DNA from: Oegoconia quadripuncta | Taxonomy: Eukaryota; Arthropoda; Insecta; Lepidoptera; Autostichidae | Assembly: GCA_949316235.1 (NCBI GenBank) | Contig: OX438759.1 | Location: forward strand, 17,608,618-17,672,617 | Reading direction: 5' to 3' | Length of the DNA stretch: 64,000 nt | The notes under the pieces: generated by a model | Told to the model about the DNA's origin: nothing | Database searches by the model: none | The model's input: the letters and a program-made list of their open reading frames with translations, nothing else | In this document: piece after piece, positions 1-10,600 of the stretch | How positions within the stretch are numbered: position 1 is the stretch's first letter | Layout: the number at the start of each line of letters is the position of its first letter | Translations under genes and position numbers: made by a program

Positions 1-960
1 AAGGTATATCCGAGTATAATCACAAACCTTCTTATGATAATTCACAGAACCAAACGATAGCGAGTTTCAAAAACGATCAGCGCCATCTAGTGAAAATCTT
101 ACGAACTAAACAAAATGCTTCTACACCTATTATATATCATTTTTTTTTAATTGTTTGCTCTTTCTTGATGTTTTCTTCTTGTTCTTTTCTCTCTTAAACC
201 ACAACATCCAGTAACAAATGTTCTGTTGACAATTTTCACATCTTCTTGCGTTATCTACCCTCCCTCAGGAGTTTATTGGTACAATCTTAACCGACATACA
301 TAAACACATAACGCCAACAAACACCTAACACCCGTGGTTTTTCGTCGGGGGTTAAAAACAGTGCACAACACTACAACTCTACTCCAAGAACCAGGTCTTA
401 TATTTCGTGATTTCCTTCTCGTTTGTATCTTTCCTTAAGTGTTTCTTCCTCAATCACTATATCTCTGCTCTAATACACTATGTCCATAGCTGGGTGGCCT
501 GGTGACCTGTAATTCTGGTTCTTCCTTTTCAGGCACCAGTCTTCCCACAAATGAGTTCTATGTATTACCTAGTTCTAAGATAACTTTGTAAAGCGTCATT
601 TGTGGTGAGAAAATAAACAATTTTTATTATATTATTATTATCTTCTTTTTTGTCAAGTTGTCAAGACTTCATTTTTATTTTATTGTATTTTTTTTATAGT
701 CGCCCTAATAATTCATTATATGGTCTACCTATAGGTCAAATTTACTAATTGCTTAAGCCTTACGAATAAATCTATCTTCCCACCCTTCACCTCAGGGAGA
801 AGGGGAGTGACTGAAAAACAGCTCTGTCCCGGTACAGGAAAGCTGATGTCACCTCCCTTTTGCCTTGACTATTCAAAATCCTAATTATGTCAATAGCATT
901 AATTTAAATAAATGTCTCTCTTATTAAAAAAATTGACTTTGTCTGATTTAACTGACTAAT
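1..960. other. NUP133 intron 15, no gene seen
   Basis: AT-rich DNA with no coding pattern on either strand that continues NUP133. The next exon must lie off the left edge. Confidence 0.5.
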
Positions 961-964
961 TTCG

Positions 965-1210
965 CCCCGCTTTGTACCTTGATAGATAGATAGATAAGCA
1001 TTTATTTACGCCACTGCGTTCACACAACTACACAATTTTTATTACAAAGAAATATACATACAAATAAACGTAGACTAGAAAATACAAAGAGCGAGTGTGT
1101 GCCGCAGTAGCACAAATGGGTTATAACTCAGTGTGGTACATCACTCAAAGAGCGAAACACTGGTTTTCAGTTACAACCCCTACAAGTACGAGTGCATAAA
1201 AGTACGTGCA
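965..1210 (-). repeat. LINE 3' end with GATA tail
   Basis: A GATA microsatellite at about 981-998 is followed by sequence related to 13080-13300, which is in the opposite orientation and also ends in TATC/GATA repeats. This is the form of a LINE 3' UTR with a microsatellite tail. Confidence 0.5.
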
Positions 1211-1487
1211 TGTTCCCGTTTGCGTGTACATTTATGGTCAATCGTGAGTGAAAAGTGTCGGTTGTTGATACAGCTAGTGTTGAGTAGTAATTATGACAAC
1301 TAGTTAAATTAATGATAATGATGTGACAAAAGGAAAAAGAGAAGTGCATAGGCAGTTCCACTACAGGTAACGCTTTGGAATTCCAATTCTTTGTTTTTCC
1401 ATTAAATGTGCCCTAAGGTGTTTTTTGAACAAGCTCATTGTCCGTGGGTTTACCCTTTTTGTCACAAATCTGGCAAATGTAACTCAC

Positions 1488-1642
1488 AGAAGGGCTGTAT
1501 GGCGTCCCGTCGCATACGCTCGTAGACATGGCGCGAGTGACGTAGTGTGTCCGCCTCCGTCAGCACGAGGTCGGCCAGCGTGGCCGCCGCCTCGTACACC
1601 TGCGAGCGGAGCGTCGGCTCCGGACAGTTGTGCGCGCATTGC
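1488..1642 (-). CDS. NUP133: NUP133 exon 15 (last exon in window)
   Basis: The coding frame reads CPEPTLRSQVYEAAATLAD...LRHSRHVYERMRRDAIQPF and aligns with the human [21 protein letters not shown]...RYDNLEMEYLQKRSDLLSP. The acceptor is GATATCTACAG, the donor the strong GTGAGT at 1487. It requires phase 2 upstream, but exon 14 as drawn ends in phase 1. A linker of about 35 residues (human ...VPWTATSGPGGIR...) is not accounted for. Confidence 0.85.
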
Positions 1643-4600
1643 CTGTAGATATCAACTTTGCTGCTTACTGTTCACTGACACAGCGTGGTGAGCGCAGACT
1701 TTTTAACACGATTCGGAGGTCGCGGGTTCGATTCCCATCGGGGTACATATTTAGTGCTCGGTTGTAGTAGTGGTTGTTGGTAGGGTATTTTAAATGTCTG
1801 CCTGGCTAGCTATCACTATCTTATATAAAATCTGGCACGAAACAGCAATGTAATTAGCATTGTTGTGTTCCGGTTGATAATAAGTTGGGGTTTCCGGGTC
1901 AGTACGCTTGCACCTTCGGCCTCATCTTCACTTAACATCAGGTGTGATTGCGGTGCGGTCAACTGCTAACCCGTAGTGCATAAAAAAACTTATGCTTGAT
2001 TAAATTCAGAAATCGGTCCCGTGTTCTATGGCGATCTGGTTTTAAACAGACACGCGTTTCAAGCGTATTACTGGCCTCGGCTACGCACGCTCATTGCTGT
2101 ATGTAGCCTGTATTATCTGTATATAGCCATTACTTCCAGACAAAATAAAATCAAACCTCTCTTCCCGTGGATGTCGTAAAAGAGACCAGTGATGAGTAGA
2201 GCGTTGCTGGTTCAGAGCTTCCAGAAAAATACTGTGATCACCAACTAGCCTGTCTAGAGTGTCGATCAGGGCAAATCTTCCCATGGAAAACGATGCTAAT
2301 TGCTCCATAGGCTTATGTTCAGTAGCGGACTTTTATGGCCCTTTTTCTTAGCGAGTCGATGGCAAGAAGAGCCAGAACGCGTACAGCATTGCCTGTGGCA
2401 TCATAGAGGTCCTGTAGCGTACAAGGGTCGGGATTGATGTCTATGTATTTAGTCTTTGGCGATACTGACGTGACAGCCAATTTCTGCAGCTCAGCCAGAG
2501 CGGGCAATAGAGCGCGGGGTCCCAGCGCCGGCGGTACTGGCCTGGCCTGCCATTGGGACCGGCATTTGTGGACTTCGGTCAGCACGGTCTGTGGAGTTGT
2601 CATATAATTTTATGTTGGTATGTAACAATATGATAAATATAGCTATGTTACAATTCTATAGCGTGTATTGTCATGCGCTGCACACAGATACTTAAAACCG
2701 CAAATTTTGGTCACAAGGTACTAATCGATGAAAACAAAGATACGGAAAGTACGTGAGTAAAAGAGATAGCTTTCGAATGCTTCACATGGGGACAAATTGA
2801 GTGGTTGAACAGTGACGTGATGATGCAATTCAAGCATTTTCGCGTTTTTTTTTGTAGTGGACTGTACTACATAGTTACTAAGTGTTGGTCACTCGAGCAG
2901 CAGGGATTGTAGACTAGTCTAGATGAATTGAAATGATTGCAGGGTCGAATTGGATAGGGTGAGGGGTATGTACGACGTTTACCCTTCACCGGGAGAGCAC
3001 ATCAGGTTTTATGACCACCGATTTATTTTATTTTATTTTCTTGGGAAAACCAACAGCTGTTTTACAAATTATCACTTAAACTAAGAAACTGAAAGCCAAT
3101 TAGAGGTTTCCACTGATAGAACCTACTTAAACGCGGGCGGGGGGAGGGGGGGGAGGGGCATACTGACGGTGAGCGCGTGCAGCGTGGCGGCGGCGAGGAG
3201 CGCGCGCGCGCGGGCGGAGGGAGGGGGGAGGGGGGAGGGGCATACTGACGGTGAGCGCGTGCAGCGTGGCGGCGGCGAGGAGCGCGCGCGCGCGGGCGGC
3301 GGGAGGGGGGAGGGGGGAGGGGGGAGGGGGGAGGGGCATACTGACGGTGAGCGCGTGCAGCGTGGCGGCGGCGAGGAGCGCGCGCGCGCGAGCGGCGGGA
3401 GGGGGGAGGGGGGAGGGGCATACTGACGGTGAGCGCGTGCAGCGTGGCGGCGGCGAGGAGCGCGCGCGCGCGGGCGGCGGGAGGGGGGAGGGGGGAGGGG
3501 CATACTGACGGTGAGCGCGTGCAGCGTGGCGGCGGCGAGGAGCGCGCGCGCGCGAGCGGCGGGAGGGGGGAGGGGGGAGGGGCATACTGACGGTGAGCGC
3601 GTGCAGCGTGGCGGCGGCGAGGAGCGCGCGCACGCGGGCGGCGGGAGGGGGGAGGGGGGAGGGGCATACTGACGGTGAGCGCGTGCAGCGTGGCGGCGGC
3701 GAGGAGCGCGCGCGCGCGGGCGGCGGGAGGGGGGAGGGGGGAGGGGGGAGGGGCATACTGACGGTGAGCGCGTGCAGCGTGGCGGCGGTGAGGAGCGCGC
3801 GCGCGCGGGCGGCGGGAGGGGGGAGGGGGGAGGGGGGAGGGGCATACTGACGGTGAGCGCGTGCAGCGTGGCGGCGGTGAGGAGCGCGCGCGCGCGGGCG
3901 GCGGGAGGGGGGAGGGGGGAGGGGGGAGGGGCATACTGACGGTGAGCGCGTGCAGCGTGGCGGCGGTGAGGAGCGCGCGCGCGCGGGCGGCGGGAGGGGG
4001 GAGGGGGGAGGGGGGAGGGGCATACTGACGGTGAGCGCGTGCAGCGTGGCGGCGGTGAGGAGCGCGCGCGCGCGGGCGGCGGGAGGGGGGAGGGGGGAGG
4101 GGGGAGGGGCATACTGACGGTGAGCGCGTGCAGCGTGGCGGCGGTGAGGAGCGCGCGCGCGCGGGCGGCGGGAGGGGGGAGGGGGGAGGGGGGAGGGGCA
4201 TACTGACGGTGAGCGCGTGCAGCGTGGCGGCGGTGAGGAGCGCGCGCGCGCGGGCGGCGGGAGGGGGGAGGGGGGAGGGGGGAGGGGCATACTGACGGTG
4301 AGCGCGTGCAGCGTGGCGGCGGCGAGGAGCGCGCGCGCGCGGGCGGCGGGAGGGGGGAGGGGGGAGGGGCATACTGACGGTGAGCGCGTGCAGCGTGGCG
4401 GCGGCGAGGAGCGCGCGCGCGCGGGCGGCGGGAGGGGGGAGGGGGGAGGGGGGAGGGGCATACTGACGGTGAGCGCGTGCAGCGTGGCGGCGGTGAGGAG
4501 CGCGCGCGCGCGGGCGGCGGGAGGGGGGAGGGGGGAGGGGCATACTGACGGTGAGCGCGTGCAGCGTGGCGGCGGTGAGGAGCGCGCGCGCGCGGGCGGC

Positions 4601-7600
4601 GGGAGGGGGGAGGGGGGAGGGGCATACTGACGGTGAGCGCGTGCAGCGTGGCGGCGGTGAGGAGCGCGCGCGCGCGGGCGGCGGGAGGGGGGAGGGGGGA
4701 GGGGGGAGGGGCATACTGACGGTGAGCGCGTGCAGCGTGGCGGCGGTGAGGAGCGCGCGCGCGCGGGCGGCGGGAGGGGGGAGGGGGGAGGGGGGAGGGG
4801 CATACTGACGGTGAGCGCGTGCAGCGTGGCGGCGGTGAGGAGCGCGCGCGCGCGGGCGGCGGGAGGGGGGAGGGGGGAGGGGGGAGGGGCATACTGACGG
4901 TGAGCGCGTGCAGCGTGGCGGCGGTGAGGAGCGCGCGCGCGCGGGCGGCGGGAGGGGGGAGGGGGGAGGGGGGAGGGGCATACTGACGGTGAGCGCGTGC
5001 AGCGTGGCGGCGGTGAGGAGCGCGCGCGCGCGGGCGGCGGCGGGCGGGGCGCGCCCCGGGGCCCGCGCCAGCGCGCGCAGGGCCCGCCAGGCGCGCGACA
5101 CGCGGCGGTACCACACGTCGGACGGCGACAGCGCGCCGCTCGCCAGCGCCTCTACCACCTCCGGGTCCTCCTCCACCTCGCCGTCTCCGTCCACCTCCAA
5201 CCGCACCTCCACCCCCCCACTCGTGTCCGAACTCTCGCCGCACACCACCTGCGAACGATACACCCCCTTATTCTTAATGGTTGTCTATTGCCGGAGATTT
5301 TTTATAAGCATTATTTATATACTTGCCACAATAATGTTGTTCTATTTAACCTAATTTCTGTATGTATGTGAGAACCTGTGGACTACAGCAAGGCTTTTGA
5401 TAGAGTCAATCACAATCTATTCCTACGAAAAAATATTGAAGATTGTAATTAAAAGCGATCTTTTCAAATGGGTCGCTTCTTACATTGTAAATCAGCCACA
5501 ACCGGATATAGTGTATAATTTAAATGCCAGGTTGGGTGACTATTCCTAATGGCGTACCACAAGGGCTTTTGTTGGGCCCATTATTATTTATAACTTTTTT
5601 TAATGATATTGTCAAGTTTAAGATCTCTTCTTAACATAGTGCTTGACTTGCAGGTATTTGACTCGCGATCAATGCAATCTTTCACGCTTTAAAGACAAAA
5701 CGGCTACCTGGTACAAAGCGGCGTCGATGAGCTGTGCGTCGTTGCCTTGCTGCAATTTCCTAAGTGCCAGCGCTATGGCCAGCTGCTCGGCCAGCGAGCC
5801 TAGCGCGGACTGGGTCGGTATACACCCACCACCGGATTCTAGAACAATTTGATGAAAAAAAAAACAGTCATAGGTATGTAAAACACTGGTGCCTGAACTA
5901 GGAACTATTTATCCACAACATGTACATAAAAGCTTAAAATGGTATGATTTCCGACGTTACTGATTTGTACATGGGACGGCTCAGTCCCTCTTCTCGACAG
6001 TGGAAAAAGGGCAACTTTAAAAGAAGTGAAATCTTCTGAGAAATATAAATAAGTAATACATTAATGTATTACTTATTTGTATTCCTCTGAAGACTTAAAT
6101 TACCTTACAGAAGTAAAGCAGACTGTTCTTGATTTTAGAATAGTAATGCATTAACATTAAAAAACATTTTATATGGCTATTATCATTGTAAACTTAACTT
6201 GAAACACAAACAAAAGGATACTTAATAAAATAACTAGTGATTATTTTGTGCTAACGACGAAAAATTCCGCTTTTGTACTCAAAAATATTCAAAATACCGC
6301 TTTGTCGGGAAAAAAATCTGGCAACGCTGATGATGACGATCAGAATGGTATGGAGAGAGTTATGCTTAGAGTTACTCTGAGAGACAGGATTCGGAATAGG
6401 CTGATGACTCGCACCAAAAGGAGGTCTAGCATTGGTTGACATAACGACATTACCTCTGCTGACCAATCCCAGGCGCGCCCACAGGCCGGTGGCGCGAAGG
6501 AAGTCGACGAATAGTGAGAAGGCGCGTTGTTTGTCACGCAGCTGGGCGGCTATTTGCAATGCGGCCGAACTGCCGAGTGCTATGTTGGTATGAGGGCCAC
6601 CCGGACGTTGCTTCCATCTGGCGAAAACGCTTCGCTATTAGTATGTTTACCCTTCACTGGTGTTCACATTACCGCACAATAATGAGCGCGTATTTTTGTT
6701 TCAAAATGAACTTTGTGTCATTTATTTTTTCATATATCACTAAACTAAAAAACTAAAGCCAATTAGAGGTTTCCACTGATAGAACCTACCAAAAAAATTT
6801 TAATTAAAAATATTGCAATTACCGAACGGTTGGAAAAAATAATCTAATTATAAACAATCCATATCCTTGTTAGTTTGTAAACGTTTTATTGTACAAAAAG
6901 AAAATAAATACCGAACAAATAACTTGCATCGCCAATCAAAAAAAACAACCGGGTTACAGTAGTATCAGATTACTTTTTGACCGAAAAAAAAAAACGTCTA
7001 CTTAATGTGTTCTTCGGATGTAACGCTGGTACAAAACAGGTCCAAATCAAACTCGTTGCTAATTTATTAATATTGCAATATTTAGATTACATACATTCTA
7101 TTTTACTATGTTAGTAACCCTTTAGTATTTTTTAAATTATGATCAGTATTTTCCCCCACTGAGGCTTGGCGGAGCCACAGCCGTTCACGGAGCACATTTT
7201 GAGTATGGCTGCCCTAGAGCTAAAGTGTTGATTTGCGAGCGCCATATTGAAAACTTTATTTTTTATTTCTTTAAACAAATAGGGCATTTACAGGTAACAA
7301 AATAATAAATAAATAAATATCCTTAGACATACACACAGCGCCATCTAGTTCCACAGTAAGCAACTATAAGCTTGTGTTGTGGATACCAGATGGTTGATAC
7401 ACTACATAAATACCTTTTTTTTTTTTTGGAAATAAATACTTATTATAAATGAAAACATCCATAACTCGGGTACACATGTCCGTATTCATCACACAAACAT
7501 ATGCCCCTAGCGGGATTCGAACACGCAACCTTTTGGTATATTGGTCAGAGTAGCTAACCACTACACCAAACAGGTCGTTAAAGTTGGCGAACATAGTTGC

Positions 7601-10600
7601 TCAGATCTGAAATGCCTCACCTAGGGTCCCCAGCCGGTATATCGTCGAGCATCTCCGTAGCTATCCTGATCACGGTTCGGTCCAGCACGCTGTCCACGTC
7701 CCTCTCCTCCACTGGGTCATCGTCGCGATGCCGAAGGGTGGGGGTCGCGAGGGCGGGAGGCAGGGGGAACAGCTCATCCACTATGCTGCGGCAGGCGACG
7801 CTGTCGCGGCGAAGGTGGAACAGGAACGCCGTTTTTAGTTTGCCGCAAGCGTCTGTTGTTACCATGCTCACCTGGAAATGAACATAAGCATGAACGCTGT
7901 CTGTGCTATCTGTTAAATAACCGGACAAGTGCGAGTCTGATTCGCGCCCCGCGGGTCCCATACAAACTAGTATGTGGATAGTTCGTCCATCACTGGAATC
8001 GAGTCACGAAATGTACGGTCAGTATTAATAAAGCAATCTTGGGATTTCAGACTCGTTCTCAATATTATTTTCTTTGATACTACTGAAATACCAAGAGTAT
8101 CTCAAGTAACTACTTAAGTTCACGTCGAATTTAAGATTGTTTATATAAAAGGTCTAACAAAATTAACCCGACAAACGTTAGCAATTCCACGTACATGACA
8201 ATAAAATAATATATTCATTAAAAAAGCTAGCCTTAAAAATGTTGTTTCCGAGTAAAAAAATTAAATGTAAGTGCAAATGAAAATACAAATTAACAGACAC
8301 TTCATTTCGATTGTACCTTGTTTTATCAATGAGAAAAACAGGCAACGTTCCATTGATATGGAAGACGCCAAAGGCCACCCCTAGGGGCACATGTGGCACA
8401 GGGCGCAACCAATCACAGCCTGAGGCGGCTTCAAAGATACCGCGGCACGTGTTTGTGTGTTGTGGTATTTTAGTCCAACTCACAAAATTGACATTTCTCA
8501 ATTTTATTTTGTGAATAAAATCTGTTAACTTTAATGTTTTATTTTTTTCGTACGTACAATCCTATACATACACTCTGCAACGTTTGTCGGGTTATTTATG
8601 CGATTTTCGGACTGTTCCTATACTTAGCTCAAGTACTTCTTACAGCTGGAAGACAGGTCAACGGAAAAAAGGTTTTGATTTCTGTGACACAGTCAAAATA
8701 TGCGGCATAAATGGCCGTGTATTTTGTGATTGCGCTGGTTTGAGAACTTGATTTTTTTCTCCAAGGGACCGTAGACCTAAGTACTTAATATTAATTTCAA
8801 CTTGATACCTCCACACGTTCCTCAGAGAAAAGGGTCTACTCTTGACAGGCGGACAACGAAGTGACCCTATAAGAGCTCCTTTATTCCTTTTGAGGTACGG
8901 ATCCCTAAAAATCGGTGTATTTAACAATACGCTTTAACTGACGTAGTCACATAAGCCACCAAGCTAAATATAAAGTAATACCAAAAGTGCATGCATGTCT
9001 TACCTCGTGGGGATCAATTTCGTACAAAGACAAGTTGCCGTCGTACATGTCAGAGGGACACGGAGAGCCCATCGGGCTGTCACATACGGAACTGAAAATA
9101 ATAATTTGTTTTAATAAATAGTACAGACGAATGCTAATATAGCTCCGAGGGTTAGCGAGCTAAAGTAACATAGTCCATGAAGGAGTTCCCGTGCCAATCT
9201 TCTGCCCCTCGTCACCATGTGTAAAGGAAAGTGCTCATGGCAATAAACTAAACTATCCCATATTCAACTATACCTATATTACCATTTGCCATCAGGGAGT
9301 TCCAGTCCTTTCATCCCGGTACCATCATCCCGGCACCATCATCAGATCATCTCGATGGTACCATAATATTGCTGTGTCACCGAACTTACATTAATATGCC
9401 AAATTTCAGCTCAATCAGATACAAGCAAATTGTTGAACAATGCTTTGCAAATATTGAAACACACAATTTACGTACAAAGATTGCAAACTAAATAAAAGCT
9501 TGTAAAAACACCTGGATTACAGTAGTAATAGATTGCTTTTTGTAGAATCGTCTACTTAATAAAATACTTACGGTGTAGGAGCCAAGCTATCAGCAGTGTT
9601 TAGCACCAGAATGCCGTGTTTCTTGCTAAAGAGCAGTGGGACGCCATTGCATAGCTCAGCGCCGAGTATCTTATCGCCTTCTGACGTCACGTCTATGTAG
9701 TCAATCTTGTCGTTCGCTATTGTGCCTGGAAGAAGAATTGTCGCGAGGAATGGTGTATCTACCACAGAATATCTTCCTAGACCTAAAGAGCACTGCTGTA
9801 CGCCGAAACATTTAGAAGCTGTACACTTTCAACTTCCGCGTTTATTTGTCGCGTATTAGTATCGGAAAGGGGAAAATTTACAAAACCATCATAGACCTGT
9901 CACCATGTATGGATCTGAATGTTGGGCAATGAAAGAAACTGATGAAAGTAGAATGCATGTGGCAGAGATGAGAATGCTAAGATGGATGTGTGGTGTGACT
10001 AGAATGGATAAGATCAGGAATGAGTATATCAGAGGAAGTCTAAAAGTGGCGCCAATAACAGAAAAACTGAGGAGTAATAGGTTAGCATGGTTTGAGCACA
10101 TTATGAGGAGAGATGAAAGGCACGTAACAAGACGAGTGTTAAGTATGAATGTGGAGGGATACAGAGGTAGAGGAAGACCAAAGAAGGTGTGGGTAGACTG
10201 CGTGAGGAATGATATGTGTGTGAAAGGGGTGAGTACGGAGATGACGGCTGATAGAGGAGAGTGGAAGAGGATGACATGTTGTGCCGACCCCACCTAGTGG
10301 GATAAGGGCAGGAAAATGATGATTAGTATCGGAAACTAACCGCTATTCGACGCCTTTAAGTATCATTTGCGCGTGCGCCCAAGGGTGAAATTACTGAATC
10401 ACAAAAAAAAACAGAGTTATTTTTTCTATGTTGGCATCACTGAAGTTATACTTGTTTATGATCTATAATATGTGTAACAGAAAAGATTAGAATCTTAAAA
10501 CGTTGTCAGCGAATGAATAAATGACAACTTAATAAAATTATGTTAAAATTCGGGTCGAGTATGCTGATACATTAGCGTACCATCAGGGCTTGACTGGTCG

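Noticed and set aside
2319..2603. The missing NUP133 linker exon between exons 14 and 15
   Set aside because: Reading it in the required phase gives a stop after about 31 codons with no donor before it, and its own open frame does not resemble the Nup133 linker.
3062..5263. A single 733-residue Pro/Arg-rich protein across the minisatellite
   Set aside because: Only the part above 4984 is NUP133 exon 14. The rest is repeat DNA whose openness follows from its composition. I keep only the possibility that some donors within it are used.
3169..5371. Gly/Arg-rich ORFs on the plus strand of the array
   Set aside because: Antisense shadows of the same GC-rich repeat, with no independent coding evidence.
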